Numbered from the stretch's first letter, positions 19,273-31,970 are shown. The stretch: DNA of 64,000 nucleotides from Actinomycetospora sp. NBRC 106378 (GCF_030269685.1 NZ_BSTT01000003.1:186001-250000), one strand, 5' to 3'. Translations and numbers: made by a program. The notes: generated from the sequence alone by a model not told the origin.

Positions 19273-20400
19273 GTGAGTGCACCCCGTGCTGTGGCCCGGC
19301 CCCGCCCGCATCCCGCGGGCACCCGCCGTCGGGACGCGCTGCGGGGCCTGCTCCGGGCGGCCGAGGTCGACGCGCTGCTGGTCACCGACCTCGTCAACGT
19401 CCGCTACCTGACCGGGTTCACCGGCTCCAACGCCGCGCTCGTGGTCCACGCGGAGGACACCCCGGACGCCGAGGACCGCACGGTGCTCGCCACCGACGGC
19501 CGCTACACCACGCAGGCCGCGGCCGAGAGCCCGGACCTGCGGCTGCTGGTGGAGCGGCAGTGCGCGCCCGAGCTCCTCGCGGTCACGACGGCGGGTCGGG
19601 TCGGGTTCGACAGCGCACAGGTCACCGTGGACGTCCACGACGTCCTGCTCGCGGCCGCCCCCGGGGAGCTCGTCCGCGCCCCCGGGCTCGTCGAGCGGCT
19701 CCGGGCGGTGAAGGACGCCGCCGAGATCGACGCGCTGCGCCTGGCCTGCGCCACCGGCGACGCGGCGCTGGCCGGGGCGATCGCCGACGGCGTGCTCGCC
19801 CCCGGGCGCGCCGAGCGCGAGGTCGCCCGCGAGCTGGAGGAACGGATGGTGGCCGCGGGTGCGACCGGTCCGAGCTTCGAGACGATCGTCGCCGCCGGCA
19901 CGAACTCGGCGATCCCGCACCACCGGCCGTCGGACTCCCCACTGGCCGCGGGGGACCTCGTGACCATGGACTTCGGCGCACTCGTGGACGGCTACCACTC
20001 CGACATGACCCGCACCGTGGTGCTGGGCCCCGTGGAGGACTGGCAGCGCGAGGTCTACGCGCTGGTCGACGCGGCGGCCGCGGCCGGGCGGGCGGCGCTG
20101 CGACCCGGCGTCGCGACCAGCGCGATCGACGCGGCGGCGCGGGACGTCGTGACCGAGGCGGGCTACGGCGAGCAGTTCGTGCACCCGGTCGGGCACGGGG
20201 TCGGGCTGGTCATCCACGAGGCTCCGGCGATGTCGTCGAGTGCGACCGCTACCCTGGAGGTGGGCATGACGGTCACCGTCGAGCCGGGCGTCTACCTCCC
20301 CGGCCGCGGCGGTGTGCGGATCGAGGACACGCTGGTCGTCACCGATTCCGGCGCCGAACCACTGACCTCCTCGACGCGGGAACTGGTGGTCCTGGGCTGA
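19273..20400 (+). CDS. pepP: Xaa-Pro aminopeptidase/dipeptidase (M24 family)
   Basis: A 375-residue pita-bread metallopeptidase that removes residues next to proline. The N-terminal creatinase-like domain (VDALLVTDLVNVRYLTGFTG) is followed by the catalytic domain with all five metal ligands: MDFGALVDGYHSDMTR (two Asp), HPVGHGVGLVIHE (His), TVEPGVYLPG (Glu) and VRIEDTLVV (Glu). Start GTG 19273 is preferred over an ATG at 19189 because of the -10 box at 19260 and the divergent gene. It precedes efp, as in most actinobacteria (where it is also named pepQ). Confidence 0.9.
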   Translation: MSAPRAVARPRPHPAGTRRRDALRGLLRAAEVDALLVTDLVNVRYLTGFTGSNAALVVHAEDTPDAEDRTVLATDGRYTTQAAAESPDLRLLVERQCAPELLAVTTAGRVGFDSAQVTVDVHDVLLAAAPGELVRAPGLVERLRAVKDAAEIDALRLACATGDAALAGAIADGVLAPGRAEREVARELEERMVAAGATGPSFETIVAAGTNSAIPHHRPSDSPLAAGDLVTMDFGALVDGYHSDMTRTVVLGPVEDWQREVYALVDAAAAAGRAALRPGVATSAIDAAARDVVTEAGYGEQFVHPVGHGVGLVIHEAPAMSSSATATLEVGMTVTVEPGVYLPGRGGVRIEDTLVVTDSGAEPLTSSTRELVVLG

Positions 20401-20448
20401 CGGGTGCCCGGGTACCACACCATCACGAGCGCAGGAGACGACGCGGCA

Positions 20449-21012
20449 GTGGCGACGACGAACGACCTGAAGAACGGCCTGGTGCTGCGGATCGACGGAA
20501 ACCTCTGGTCCGTCACCGAGTTCCAGCACGTCAAGCCGGGCAAGGGCGGCGCCTTCGTCCGGACGACGCTGAAGAACGTCCTCACCGGCAAGGTGGTCGA
20601 CAAGACGTTCAACGCCGGCACCAAGGTGGAGACGGCGAACGTCGACCGCCGGGACATGACCTTCCTGTACCGCGACGGCGACGACTTCGTCTTCATGGAC
20701 GCGAGCGACTACGAGCAGATCCCGGTCCCGGCGGCCACCGTCGGCGACAACGCGCGCTTCCTGCTGGAGAACCAGGAGGTGCAGGTCTCCTTCAACGACG
20801 GCTCGCCGTTGTTCATCGAGCTGCCGTCGTCGGTCGAGCTGGAGATCACCCACACCGACCCGGGCCTGCAGGGCGACCGCTCCACCGGCGGCACCAAGCC
20901 CGCCACCGTCTCCACCGGCGCCGAGATCCAGGTGCCGCTGTTCCTGGAGACCGGCACGGTCGTCAAGGTCGACACCCGTGACGGCCGGTACCTCGGCCGC
21001 GTGTCGAACTAG
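20449..21012 (+). CDS. efp: Translation elongation factor P
   Basis: A 187-residue EF-P, which relieves ribosome stalling at polyproline. Three beta-barrel domains are apparent. The tip of domain I reads [13 protein letters not shown], with the lysine (K32) that is modified in some bacteria and the family-typical VRTTLKNV following. The C-terminal signature is [12 protein letters not shown]. Start GTG 20449 has a clear ribosome binding site (AGGAGA at 20433-20438); an upstream GTG at 20404 would add 15 atypical residues. Its stop overlaps the nusB start (TAGTG). Confidence 0.94.
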   Translation: MATTNDLKNGLVLRIDGNLWSVTEFQHVKPGKGGAFVRTTLKNVLTGKVVDKTFNAGTKVETANVDRRDMTFLYRDGDDFVFMDASDYEQIPVPAATVGDNARFLLENQEVQVSFNDGSPLFIELPSSVELEITHTDPGLQGDRSTGGTKPATVSTGAEIQVPLFLETGTVVKVDTRDGRYLGRVSN

Positions 21013-21563
21013 TGGGAGACGGAGCGCAGCGGAGCTCGACCCGTCGGAACGTGCCGCCGAAGGTCGCTCGACGAGGATCGCGGTCGAAGGCCCGGAAACG
21101 GGCCCTGGACATCCTCTTCGAGTCCGAGGCGCGCGCCGAGGACCCGCTCGAGGTGCTCCGCCGCCGGATCTCCGGCTCGGACGCACCGCCGGTGTCGGAC
21201 TTCGCGGCGACGCTCGTCGAGGGCGTCGTCGAGCACCGCGACCACATCGACACCGCACTCGGTGAGCTGGCCCGTGGCTGGTCGGTGGAGCGCATGGCGG
21301 CGGTCGACCGCGCCATCCTGCGCATCGGGGCGTTCGAGATCCTGTTCACCGACGACGTCGACGACGCGGTGGCCATCGACGAGGCCATCAGCCTGGCGCG
21401 CGAGCTCTCGACCGACGACTCGCCGCGCTTCGTCAACGGCGTCCTCGCGGCCCTGGCCTCGGGGGAGCGGGTGCCCGTGGCGGCGCCGGCCCGCGAGCGC
21501 GTCGACCTGCCCCCGGACGCCCAGCCGGCGGGGGACCCGGACCCGGACCCGGACCCGGAATGA
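21012..21563 (+). CDS. nusB: Transcription antitermination factor NusB
   Basis: A 183-residue NusB, which with NusE (S10) binds boxA RNA in rRNA transcripts. The all-helical core starts at RSKARKRALDILFESEARAE and ends with VAIDEAISLARELSTDDSPR and FVNGVLAAL. Two oddities: the N-terminal 20 residues (GDGAQRSSTRRN..) are encoded by a repeat element also found at the end of uvrC, and the C-terminus ends in a DPDPDPDPE tail from a GGACCC hexamer repeat. The stop codon is the first triplet of the terminator stem. Confidence 0.93.
   Translation: MGDGAQRSSTRRNVPPKVARRGSRSKARKRALDILFESEARAEDPLEVLRRRISGSDAPPVSDFAATLVEGVVEHRDHIDTALGELARGWSVERMAAVDRAILRIGAFEILFTDDVDDAVAIDEAISLARELSTDDSPRFVNGVLAALASGERVPVAAPARERVDLPPDAQPAGDPDPDPDPE
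21014..21041. repeat. 28-bp junction repeat (copy at nusB start)
   Basis: GGGAGACG(G/C)AGCGCAGCG followed by GAGCTCGACC: 27 of 28 bp are identical to 54888-54915 at the end of uvrC. A related, interrupted version lies between gap and pgk (59126-59168). Here it codes for the first residues of NusB. Confidence 0.75.
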
Positions 21564-21613
21564 GCGAAGGGCCCCTCCGGTCGAATAGATCGACCGGAGG
21601 GGCCCTTCGCTCA
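21561..21613. terminator. Long perfect hairpin between nusB and bldD
   Basis: A 24-bp perfect stem (arms 21561-21584 and 21590-21613) with a 5-nt loop ATAGA; the arms start TGAGCGAAGGGCCCC. The left arm includes the nusB stop codon. There is no T-tract, as usual for high-GC actinobacteria. It would serve both convergent genes. Confidence 0.85.
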
Positions 21614-21639
21614 CATCCGGGCGGGGCGTGACGGGAAGG

Positions 21640-21686
21640 GCGAAGGGCGCCCCCGGCCCGTCTACCCGACGGAGGGGGCCCTTCGC
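21640..21686. terminator. Second hairpin between nusB and bldD
   Basis: An imperfect stem (GCGAAGGGC..CCCCC near 21640 against GGGGGCCCTTCGC ending at 21686) using the same GCGAAGGGC stem base as the first hairpin. It lies 16 bp beyond the bldD stop and probably ends bldD transcription. Confidence 0.65.
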
Positions 21687-21701
21687 TCAGAACAGGGCCG
21701 C

Positions 21702-22190
21702 TCAGTCCTCGCGCGACAGGCGCGCCTCGGGCGGCAGCACGCCCCATTCGACGAGCTGCTCGGACAGGTCGCCCGGCGTCATGTCGTAGATGATCGCGAG
21801 CGAGCGCAGGTCCTCGTTGCGGATCGAGAGGACCTTGCCGTTGTAGTCGCCGCGCTGGCTCTGGATGGCCGCGGCGTAGCGCGCGAGCGGCCCGGCCTTG
21901 TCCGCGGGCAGCTGCTGCAGCCGCTCGAGGTTGATCACGATCTTCGCGGCCGGCTCGGACCCGGACGGGATCCGGCCCTCGGGCAGCAGCTCGGCCACCG
22001 GCACGCCGTAGAAGTCGGCGAGCTCGGCGAGCTTCTGCACGGTCACCGCCCGGTCGCCGCGCTCGTAGGAGCCGACGACGACCGCCTTCCACCGTCCGCC
22101 CGACTTCTGCTCGACGCCGTGCAGCGAGAGCCCCTGCTGCTGGCGAATCCCCCGAAGCTTGGCGCCGAGCGCCTTCGCGTAATCGCCCAT
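21702..22190 (-). CDS. bldD: Developmental regulator BldD (c-di-GMP-responsive)
   Basis: A 162-residue XRE-type regulator. The N-terminal helix-turn-helix (AKALGAKLRGIRQQQGLSL.. VVVGSYERGDRAVTV, residues 5-51) is followed by the C-terminal domain. That domain shows the bipartite c-di-GMP signature R113-G114-D115, eight residues, then R124-N-E-D127. In Streptomyces, BldD bound to tetrameric c-di-GMP represses sporulation genes. Start ATG 22190 matches the family (short N-terminus before YAKALGAKLR); an ATG at 22244 would add 18 unrelated residues. The efp-nusB-bldD-pyrR neighbourhood is shared with Streptomyces, where bldD is likewise next to pyrR. Confidence 0.94.
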   Translation of the reverse strand: MGDYAKALGAKLRGIRQQQGLSLHGVEQKSGGRWKAVVVGSYERGDRAVTVQKLAELADFYGVPVAELLPEGRIPSGSEPAAKIVINLERLQQLPADKAGPLARYAAAIQSQRGDYNGKVLSIRNEDLRSLAIIYDMTPGDLSEQLVEWGVLPPEARLSRED

Positions 22191-22266
22191 CTGGCGGCAC
22201 CCCGTTCCCCGCGCGCCGAGCCCTGGGTGCTCCGACGCAGTCATGCTGAAGTCGATACGGAGAGTG

Positions 22267-22296
22267 ATGATGCGCCCTCGGCGATCACGAGGTCAA
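22267..22296 (-). promoter_or_regulatory. bldD: Weak candidate promoter of bldD
   Basis: Minus strand: TTGACC (complement of 22291-22296), 18-bp spacer, CATCAT (complement of 22267-22272). It would give a 5' UTR of about 70 nt. The -10 is poor, so this is tentative. No clear BldD self-binding palindrome was found. Confidence 0.25.
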
Positions 22297-22490
22297 GCCG
22301 GGGTCCGTCGCAGCGTGCTCCGGTGTGTCGCGCGGCACGCCGTCCGGTCGGGTGGATTCACTTGCGCCCGACCGAATGCCCCCCGTGATCGCCCGGACGC
22401 GCTCCGCCCGTCGGGGAGACGTCGAGCGTGGCGGAGCCGACGCGATCGGTCGCACACGGTGGCTGATAGTGTCGATCCCGACCCACTAGA

Positions 22491-22529
22491 CGTCCTTTAA
22501 GAGCCGTCCCGCGAGGCGGAGAAGGAGGT
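22491..22529 (+). promoter_or_regulatory. PyrR-binding RNA element overlapping the pyrR ribosome binding site
   Basis: The segment starting GTCCTTTAAGAGCC contains UCCCGCGAGG (22507-22516), an exact match to the PyrR-loop core UCCNGNGAGG. Short stems flank it (CCTT with AAGG, CCG with CGG). The 3' side of the stem runs into GGAGG (22524-22528), the Shine-Dalgarno sequence of pyrR. PyrR with bound UMP would therefore hide the ribosome binding site. This mode of translational repression is known for mycobacterial pyr operons; no attenuation terminator is seen here. Confidence 0.8.
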
Positions 22530-22535
22530 CCCCCA

Positions 22536-23123
22536 GTGCCCACGCGGCGCCGGGGCGGTCCCGTACCGAACGGTGCGTCGAACGCCGAGGGTGAGCGCGA
22601 GCTCCTCTCCCCGGCCGACCTCGCCCGGACGGTGGCACGGATCGCCCACGAGATCCTCGAGAAGACCGCGGAGTCCGGAGCACCCGTCGTGCTCCTCGGC
22701 CTCCCCACCCGCGGCATCCACCTGGCGCACCGGCTCGCCGAGCGCATCACCGCGATCGATCCCACCGTCGGCAGCGTCCGGACGGGGACGGTCGACCCGA
22801 CGCTCTACCGCGACGACCTCCGCCGCCAGCCGACCCGGCCGCTCGCCGACACCGACATCCCCGCCGGCGGCATCGACGACGTCATCGTCGTCCTTGTCGA
22901 CGACGTCCTGATGTCCGGACGGACGGTGCGTGCCGCCCTCGACGCCCTGCGCGACCACGGACGTCCCCGCGCCGTGCAGCTGGCCGTGCTCGTCGACCGC
23001 GGCCACCGCGAACTGCCCATCCGTGCGGACTACGTCGGCAAGAACGTGCCGACCAACTGGGCGGAGGACGTCGTGGTGTCGCTGGTCGAGTCCGACGGGG
23101 TCGACGGGGTGGCGATCCGATGA
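22536..23123 (+). CDS. pyrR: Pyrimidine operon regulator / uracil phosphoribosyltransferase PyrR
   Basis: A 195-residue type I phosphoribosyltransferase-fold RNA-binding protein. The PRPP-binding motif [20 protein letters not shown] is intact, along with [16 protein letters not shown] and PVGKNVPT-like [13 protein letters not shown] at the end. It binds pyr mRNA in response to UMP and may also have weak uracil phosphoribosyltransferase activity. Start GTG 22536 is 7 nt after GGAGG. The first 20 residues are variable. Its stop overlaps the pyrB start (ATGA). Confidence 0.95.
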   Translation: MPTRRRGGPVPNGASNAEGERELLSPADLARTVARIAHEILEKTAESGAPVVLLGLPTRGIHLAHRLAERITAIDPTVGSVRTGTVDPTLYRDDLRRQPTRPLADTDIPAGGIDDVIVVLVDDVLMSGRTVRAALDALRDHGRPRAVQLAVLVDRGHRELPIRADYVGKNVPTNWAEDVVVSLVESDGVDGVAIR

Positions 23124-24091
23124 CGGAGATCGGACTCCGGCACCTCCTCTCCACCGAGGGGCTGCGCCGCGAGCAGGCCGAGGCGCTGCTCGACACCGCC
23201 GCGAGCATGGAGCAGGCGCTCACCGGCCGGGCCGTGCGCAAGCTGCCCACGCTGCGCGGGCGCACCGTGGTCACCCTGTTCTACGAGAACTCCACGCGCA
23301 CCCGGGTGTCCTTCGAGGTCGCCGGGAAGTGGATGAGCGCCGACACCATCAACGTCTCGGCGAGCGGGTCGAGCGTGGGCAAGGGCGAGTCGCTGCGCGA
23401 CACCGCCTCCACCCTCGCGGCCGCCGGCGCGGACGCGATCGTCGTCCGCCACCCGGCGTCGGGTGCCCCGCACCGCATCGCGAGCTGGCTCGACCGGGTC
23501 GGCCACTCCCACACCGACGGCCACGTCGCTGTGGTCAACGCCGGCGACGGCACCCACGAGCACCCCACGCAGGCCCTGCTCGACGCCGCGACCCTGCGCA
23601 GGCGGCTGGGACCAGACCTCGCCGGACGCCGGGTCGCGATCGTCGGCGACGTCCTGCACAGCCGGGTGGCGCGCTCCAACGCGCACCTGCTGGCGACGCT
23701 CGGCGCCGAGGTCACCCTCGTCGCGCCCCCGACGCTGCTGCCCGCGGGGGTGGAGGCGTGGCCGGTGACGGTCACCCACGACCTCGACGGCCACCTCGCC
23801 ACCGGACCGGACGCGGTGATGATGCTCCGCGTGCAGGCCGAGCGGATGCACGGCGGCTTCTTCCCGAGCGCCCGGGAGTACGCGGTGCGGTTCGGGCTGA
23901 GCGCCCGCCGCGCCGACACGCTGCCCGACCACGCCGTCGTCCTGCACCCCGGACCCGCGGTGCGCGGCATGGAGATCGCGAGCGCGGTGGCGGACTCGGA
24001 CCGTGCCGCGATCAGCGAGCAGGTCACCGCCGGGGTCCACGTACGGATGGCCGTGCTCTACCACCTGCTGGCCGGAGAGGACGTGGCATGA
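23120..24091 (+). CDS. pyrB: Aspartate carbamoyltransferase, catalytic subunit
   Basis: A 323-residue enzyme making N-carbamoyl-L-aspartate from carbamoyl phosphate and aspartate. Seen: the carbamoyl-phosphate motif [13 protein letters not shown] (54-66), [13 protein letters not shown] with the mobile-loop lysine, [13 protein letters not shown], and the aspartate-loop equivalent [10 protein letters not shown]. No regulatory chain (pyrI) gene follows, typical for actinobacteria. Coupled by 4-bp overlaps on both sides. Confidence 0.96.
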   Translation: MTEIGLRHLLSTEGLRREQAEALLDTAASMEQALTGRAVRKLPTLRGRTVVTLFYENSTRTRVSFEVAGKWMSADTINVSASGSSVGKGESLRDTASTLAAAGADAIVVRHPASGAPHRIASWLDRVGHSHTDGHVAVVNAGDGTHEHPTQALLDAATLRRRLGPDLAGRRVAIVGDVLHSRVARSNAHLLATLGAEVTLVAPPTLLPAGVEAWPVTVTHDLDGHLATGPDAVMMLRVQAERMHGGFFPSAREYAVRFGLSARRADTLPDHAVVLHPGPAVRGMEIASAVADSDRAAISEQVTAGVHVRMAVLYHLLAGEDVA

Positions 24092-25380
24092 CCACGATCA
24101 GGATCGCGAACGTCCGGCCCTACGGCGAGGACCCGACGGACCTGTACGTCCGCGACGGGGTGCTCGTCGACGCGCTCGACGACCCCGACGAGACCCTGGA
24201 CGCCGACGGGCTCGTCGCGCTGCCGGGCCTGGTCGACCTGCACACCCACCTGCGCGAGCCGGGCGGCGAGGAGGCCGAGACAATCGCCACCGGTTCGGCC
24301 GCGGCGGCGCTCGGCGGCTACACCGCGGTGTTCGCGATGCCGAACACGAACCCGACGCAGGACTCGCCGGTCGTCGTCGAGCACGTCTGGCGCCGCGGCC
24401 GCGAGGTCGGTCTGGTCGACGTGCACCCGGTGGGGGCGGTCACCGTCGGGCTCGGCGGCGAGAAGCTGGCCGAGATGGGCATGATGGCCGCCTCGGCCGC
24501 CGGCGTGCGGATGTTCTCCGACGACGGCCGGTGCGTGAACGACCCGCTGATCATGCGGCGCGCCCTCGAGTACGCGCGCTCGCTGGACGCCGTCGTCGCC
24601 CAGCACGCCGAGGACCACCGGCTCACGGTCGGCGCCCAGGCCCACGAGGGCCCGGTCGCCGCCCGGCTCGGTCTCACCGGCTGGCCCGCGACGGCCGAGG
24701 AGTCGATCGTCGCACGCGACGCGATGCTCGCGGCGGCCGCCGGTGCCCGGCTGCACGTCTGCCACCTGTCGACGGCGGGGTCGGTCGAGGTGCTGCGCTG
24801 GGCCCGGGAGCACCTGCTCCCGGGCACGGCGGCCGCAGTGAGCGCCGAGGTCACCCCGCACCACCTGCTGCTCACCGACACCGCCGCCGAGGACTACGAC
24901 CCGGTGCACAAGGTGAACCCGCCGCTGCGTCCCGAGGCCGACACCCTCGCGCTGCGCCGGGCGCTGGCCGACGGCGTGATCGACTGCGTCGCCACCGACC
25001 ACGCCCCGCACGCGGTGGAGGCCAAGGACTGCGAGTGGTCGCAGGCCCGACCCGGCATGCTGGGCCTGCAGACCGCGCTGTCGGTGGTCGCGTCGACCAT
25101 GGTGACGACGGGTCTGCTCGACTGGCGCGGCGTGGCGCGGGTCTGCAGCGAGGTGCCGGCCGCGATCGCCGGGCTGTCCGACCAGGGCCGCCCGCTCACG
25201 GTCGGCGAACCGGCGAACCTCGTCCTGGTCGACCCCGAGGCGCGCTGGACGGTGCGCGGGGCGGACCTGGCGAGCATCGCCGACAACACCCCCTACGAGG
25301 GGATGGAACTCCCGGTCTCCGTGGTGCACACCATGCTGCGGGGACGGTGGACCGTGCAGGACGGGAAGGTTGCAGGGTGA
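24088..25380 (+). CDS. pyrC: Dihydroorotase
   Basis: A 430-residue class I amidohydrolase that cyclises carbamoyl aspartate to dihydroorotate. Seen: the metal-binding [16 protein letters not shown] (H52, H54), [33 protein letters not shown], and the catalytic aspartate in [12 protein letters not shown]. It starts at ATG 24088 inside the pyrB stop and overlaps carA by 4 bp (GTGA). Many actinobacteria have a small membrane-protein gene between pyrC and carA; it is absent here. Confidence 0.95.
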   Translation: MTTIRIANVRPYGEDPTDLYVRDGVLVDALDDPDETLDADGLVALPGLVDLHTHLREPGGEEAETIATGSAAAALGGYTAVFAMPNTNPTQDSPVVVEHVWRRGREVGLVDVHPVGAVTVGLGGEKLAEMGMMAASAAGVRMFSDDGRCVNDPLIMRRALEYARSLDAVVAQHAEDHRLTVGAQAHEGPVAARLGLTGWPATAEESIVARDAMLAAAAGARLHVCHLSTAGSVEVLRWAREHLLPGTAAAVSAEVTPHHLLLTDTAAEDYDPVHKVNPPLRPEADTLALRRALADGVIDCVATDHAPHAVEAKDCEWSQARPGMLGLQTALSVVASTMVTTGLLDWRGVARVCSEVPAAIAGLSDQGRPLTVGEPANLVLVDPEARWTVRGADLASIADNTPYEGMELPVSVVHTMLRGRWTVQDGKVAG

Positions 25381-26507
25381 GCAGGACGGACACGAAGCCG
25401 ACAGAGGCGTTGCTGGTGCTGGAGGACGGCACCGTCCACCGCGGCGAGTCCTTCGGGGCGACCGGCCGCACCCTCGGGGAGGCCGTCTTCACCACCGGGA
25501 TGACCGGCTACCAGGAGACGCTCACCGACCCGAGCTACCACCGACAGATCGTCGTCGCGACGGCGCCGCACATCGGCAACACCGGCTGGAACGACGAGGA
25601 CGACGAGTCGACCCGCATCCACGTCGCGGGCTACGTCGTGCGTGACCCCACGCGGACGCCGTCGAACTGGCGGTCCCGCCGCCCGCTCGCCGACGAGCTC
25701 GAGCGGCAGGGCGTCGTGGGCCTCGCGGGCGTGGACACCCGGGCGGTGACGCGCCGGCTGCGCGAGCACGGGTCGATGCGCGCCGGGCTGTTCTCCGGCG
25801 ACGGTCTCGCCACCGAGCGCGAGATGCTCGAGGCGGTCCGCGACAGCCCGCAGATGGCGGGCGCCGACCTCGCGGGCGCGGTCACCACCGCCGAGCCCTA
25901 CGTGGTGCCGGCGGAGGGGGAACGGCGCTTCTCGGTGGCGGCGCTCGACCTCGGCATCAAGGCGAACACGCCACGGATGCTCGCGCAGCGCGGCATCGAG
26001 ACCCGGGTGGTCCCGAGCAGCACCACCCTCGACGAGCTCCTCGACGGGTCCCCCGACGGGGTGTTCCTGTCCAACGGGCCGGGCGACCCGGCGACCGCCG
26101 AGCACGCCGTCGAGCTCACCCGCGGCGTACTGGAGCGCGGGGTGCCGCTGTTCGGCATCTGCTTCGGCAACCAGATCCTCGGACGGGCCCTCGGGATGGG
26201 CACGTTCAAGCTGCGCTACGGCCACCGCGGGATCAACGTGCCGGTCGTCGACCACACCACCGGCACGGTGGCCATCACCAGCCAGAACCACGGCTTCGCG
26301 CTGGCGGGCACGCCCGGTGAGCACGTCGACTCCCCGTTCGGCCGGGTGCACCTCTCGCACGGCTGTCCGAATGACGACGTGGTCGAGGGCGTGACCTGCA
26401 CCGCCGTCCCCGCGTTCTCCGTGCAGTACCACCCGGAGGCGGCCGCGGGCCCGCACGACGCCGCGGATCTCTTCGACCGTTTCGCTGCCCTGATGGGAGG
26501 GCGCTGA
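25377..26507 (+). CDS. carA: Carbamoyl-phosphate synthase, small (glutaminase) subunit
   Basis: A 376-residue subunit that releases ammonia from glutamine for CarB. The N-terminal domain ([19 protein letters not shown].. [12 protein letters not shown]) is followed by a class I glutamine amidotransferase domain. The catalytic triad is visible: nucleophile Cys in LFGICFGNQ, and His and Glu in [13 protein letters not shown]. Start GTG 25377 overlaps the pyrC stop. carB follows after 3 bp. Length is normal. Confidence 0.96.
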   Translation: MSRTDTKPTEALLVLEDGTVHRGESFGATGRTLGEAVFTTGMTGYQETLTDPSYHRQIVVATAPHIGNTGWNDEDDESTRIHVAGYVVRDPTRTPSNWRSRRPLADELERQGVVGLAGVDTRAVTRRLREHGSMRAGLFSGDGLATEREMLEAVRDSPQMAGADLAGAVTTAEPYVVPAEGERRFSVAALDLGIKANTPRMLAQRGIETRVVPSSTTLDELLDGSPDGVFLSNGPGDPATAEHAVELTRGVLERGVPLFGICFGNQILGRALGMGTFKLRYGHRGINVPVVDHTTGTVAITSQNHGFALAGTPGEHVDSPFGRVHLSHGCPNDDVVEGVTCTAVPAFSVQYHPEAAAGPHDAADLFDRFAALMGGR

Positions 26508-26510
26508 GGT

Positions 26511-29873
<3,363 letters not shown>

Positions 29874-29901
29874 GCCGGGCGAGCGAAGCGACGGGCGAGG
29901 G

Positions 29902-30813
29902 ATGAGCGCCCCCCGGGCGGCCTTCACCGACCGGCTGAGCGGGGCCGTGGCGACCCACGGCCCGCTCTGCGTGGGGATCGACCCGCACCCGGGCCTGCTC
30001 GCGCGGTGGGGCCACGAGGACGACGCGGCGGGGGTGGAGCGCTTCGGGCGCGACGCCGTCGCCGCGCTCGCGGGACACGTCGCCGTGATCAAGCCCCAGG
30101 TCGCGCTGTTCGAGGTGCACGGCAGCGGGGGAGTGCGAGCCCTGGAGCGGGTCCTCGCCGACGCCCGCGACGCCGGGCTGCTGACGATCGCCGACGCGAA
30201 GCGCGGCGACATCGGCTCGACGATGACCGCGTACGCCCGGGCCTGGCTGGCGGACACCTCACCGCTCGCGGCCGACGCGGTGACCCTCTCGCCCTACCTC
30301 GGCGTCGGGTCGCTCACGCCCGCGCTCGACCTCGCCGCGGAGACCGGTCGCGGGGTGTTCGTCCTGGCCCGGACGTCGAACGCGGAGGCGGCGGCGGTGC
30401 AGTCGGCGCAGTCGTGGACCTCGCTGTCGGACCCGTCGAGCCCGGGGATGCGTGAGGTCGCGCAGAGCGTCGTGGACGCCTGCGGGGCCGCGAACACCGC
30501 ACGGGCCGGCGCGGCCGGGAGCGGACCGGCGGGCGTGGTCGTCGGCGCCACCGGCGGCACGACCGGGCGGGCGCACGGCCTCGACCTCACGCGCCTGCGC
30601 GGTCCGGTCCTCGTCCCGGGGCTCGGTGCGCAGGGCGCGACCCCGGACGACCTCGCGCGGACGTTCGCCGACGGGACCGGACCCGTCGTCCCGTCGAGCT
30701 CGCGGGAGGTCCTCGCCCACGGGCCCGACCCGGAGGCGCTGCGCGACGCGTGTCTCGCGTTGAACGGCGCCCTGCGTGCCCTCGCGCTGCCCGCCGGACC
30801 GATCGGCGCGTAG
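29902..30813 (+). CDS. pyrF: Orotidine 5'-phosphate decarboxylase (type 2)
   Basis: A 303-residue TIM-barrel enzyme making UMP. The catalytic Asp-x-Lys-x-x-Asp is seen in TIADAKRGDIGSTM; CVGIDPHPGLLARWG near the N-terminus and VVPSSSREVL near the phosphate site are typical of the longer type 2 family found in actinobacteria. Start ATG 29902 lies 28 bp after carB; the gap carries GCGAGCGAAGCGACGGGCGAGGG, of the same kind as other junction repeats here. Last gene of the pyr operon, followed by a small hairpin (30830-30845). Confidence 0.94.
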   Translation: MSAPRAAFTDRLSGAVATHGPLCVGIDPHPGLLARWGHEDDAAGVERFGRDAVAALAGHVAVIKPQVALFEVHGSGGVRALERVLADARDAGLLTIADAKRGDIGSTMTAYARAWLADTSPLAADAVTLSPYLGVGSLTPALDLAAETGRGVFVLARTSNAEAAAVQSAQSWTSLSDPSSPGMREVAQSVVDACGAANTARAGAAGSGPAGVVVGATGGTTGRAHGLDLTRLRGPVLVPGLGAQGATPDDLARTFADGTGPVVPSSSREVLAHGPDPEALRDACLALNGALRALALPAGPIGA

Positions 30814-30829
30814 CAGGCACCGACCGTCC

Positions 30830-30845
30830 CCCGCCGAGCGGCGGG
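30830..30845. terminator. Small GC hairpin after pyrF
   Basis: CCCGCC-GAGC-GGCGGG, 17 bp after the pyrF stop, without a T-tract. Possible end of the pyr operon transcript, tentative because the stem is only 6 bp. Confidence 0.4.
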
Positions 30846-30859
30846 ACGCGGCGCGCGGC

Positions 30860-30901
30860 GGGTGTCCGCGGACGACGAGACCGTTCACACCCCGGACACC
30901 C
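30860..30901. promoter_or_regulatory. Inverted repeat in the mihF upstream region
   Basis: Perfect 9-bp arms GGGTGTCCG (30860-30868) and CGGACACCC (30893-30901) are separated by 24 bp. They lie about 105 bp before mihF and enclose a second palindrome GTCCGCGGAC (30864-30873). It may be an operator or an mRNA leader structure. Confidence 0.4.
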
Positions 30902-31005
30902 GAGGACTGTGGACTCCCACCCCAGACGGTACGTTCGCCAGCGACGAGGGCGTTCGCGCGGTGCGCGGGAGCCCGGAGACCCATCCACAGATATCGGAGG
31001 AGACC

Positions 31006-31323
31006 GTGGCACTTCCCGAGCTGACCGAGGAGCAGCGGGCGGCCGCGCTGGAGAAGGCCGCCGCTGCCCGCCGCGCCCGGGCCGAGCTCAAGGAGCGGCT
31101 CAAGCGCGGCGGTACCACCCTCGGTGACGTGCTCGAGCAGGCCGACTCCGACGAGGTGCTCGGCAAGATGAAGGTCTCGGCCCTGCTCGAGGCCCTCCCG
31201 GGCGTCGGCAAGGTGCGCGCGCAGCAGATCATGGAGCGCCTCGAGATCGCCCCCAGCCGACGGCTGCGCGGGCTCGGCGAGCGCCAGCGCAAGGCGCTGC
31301 TCGCGGAGTTCGACGGGGAGTGA
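31006..31323 (+). CDS. mihF: Actinobacterial integration host factor mIHF
   Basis: A 105-residue nucleoid-associated protein, not homologous to enterobacterial IHF. A long N-terminal helix (LTEEQRAAALEKAAAARRAR) precedes the helix-two-turn-helix DNA-binding domain with VSALLEALPGVGKVRAQQIM and LGERQRKALLAEF. It compacts and bends DNA and is essential in mycobacteria. Start GTG 31006 has GGAGGA (30996-31001) at the right distance; an in-frame start at 30862 would add 48 residues of non-coding-like sequence. Overlaps gmk by 4 bp; the order pyrF..mihF-gmk-rpoZ-coaBC-metK is conserved. Confidence 0.94.
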   Translation: MALPELTEEQRAAALEKAAAARRARAELKERLKRGGTTLGDVLEQADSDEVLGKMKVSALLEALPGVGKVRAQQIMERLEIAPSRRLRGLGERQRKALLAEFDGE

Positions 31324-31970
31324 CGCACGACGGTGGAGCGACGGGCGGGCGGGGACGTCTGCTCGTCCTCGCCGGCCCGTCCGGCGTCGGGAAGAGCACC
31401 GTCGTGGCGGAGCTGCGACGGATGGACGCGCCGCTGTGGTTCAGCGTCTCGGCCACCACCCGGGCGGCCCGCCCGGGGGAGCAGGACGGTCGCGAGTACC
31501 ACTTCGTCACCGAGTCCGACTTCGACCGCATGGTCGACGAGGGCGAGATGCTGGAGTGGGCCTCGATCCACCGCGGGCTGCACCGGTCGGGAACCCCGGC
31601 CGCCCCGGTCGAGGCGCACCTGGCCGCGGGCGAGCCGGTGCTGCTCGAGCTGGACCTTGCGGGCGCCCGGGCGGTCCGGCAGCGTCGACCGGACGCCCTG
31701 CTGGTGTTCCTCGAACCTCCGTCCTGGGAGGTCCTGGTGGACCGGCTGACCGGCCGGGGCACCGAGCCGCAGGACGTGATCGACCGGCGTCTGGCCACCG
31801 CCCGCATCGAACTCGACGCGTCCCGCGAGTTCGACGAGCACCTGGTGAACCACGACGTCCGGGAGACCGCGCGGCGATTGGTAGACTTGGCACACCCGTC
31901 CGACGCCGCTGCCTGCACGGACACCCGCGCGGGCGCCGTCGGACCCCGATCCGCAGGAGCCAGTGAATGA
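31320..31970 (+). CDS. gmk: Guanylate kinase
   Basis: A 216-residue P-loop kinase converting GMP to GDP. Seen: Walker [17 protein letters not shown], the GMP-binding [21 protein letters not shown] with its arginines and tyrosine, [15 protein letters not shown], and [14 protein letters not shown]. The last 30 residues ([20 protein letters not shown]..) extend beyond the fold. The GTG start overlaps the mihF stop, and the gmk stop overlaps the rpoZ start (ATGA). Confidence 0.95.
   Translation: MTHDGGATGGRGRLLVLAGPSGVGKSTVVAELRRMDAPLWFSVSATTRAARPGEQDGREYHFVTESDFDRMVDEGEMLEWASIHRGLHRSGTPAAPVEAHLAAGEPVLLELDLAGARAVRQRRPDALLVFLEPPSWEVLVDRLTGRGTEPQDVIDRRLATARIELDASREFDEHLVNHDVRETARRLVDLAHPSDAAACTDTRAGAVGPRSAGASE

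Noticed and set aside
30862-31005. An N-terminal 48-residue extension of mIHF
   Set aside because: Lacks coding bias and family similarity; the GTG at 31006 has a good ribosome binding site.
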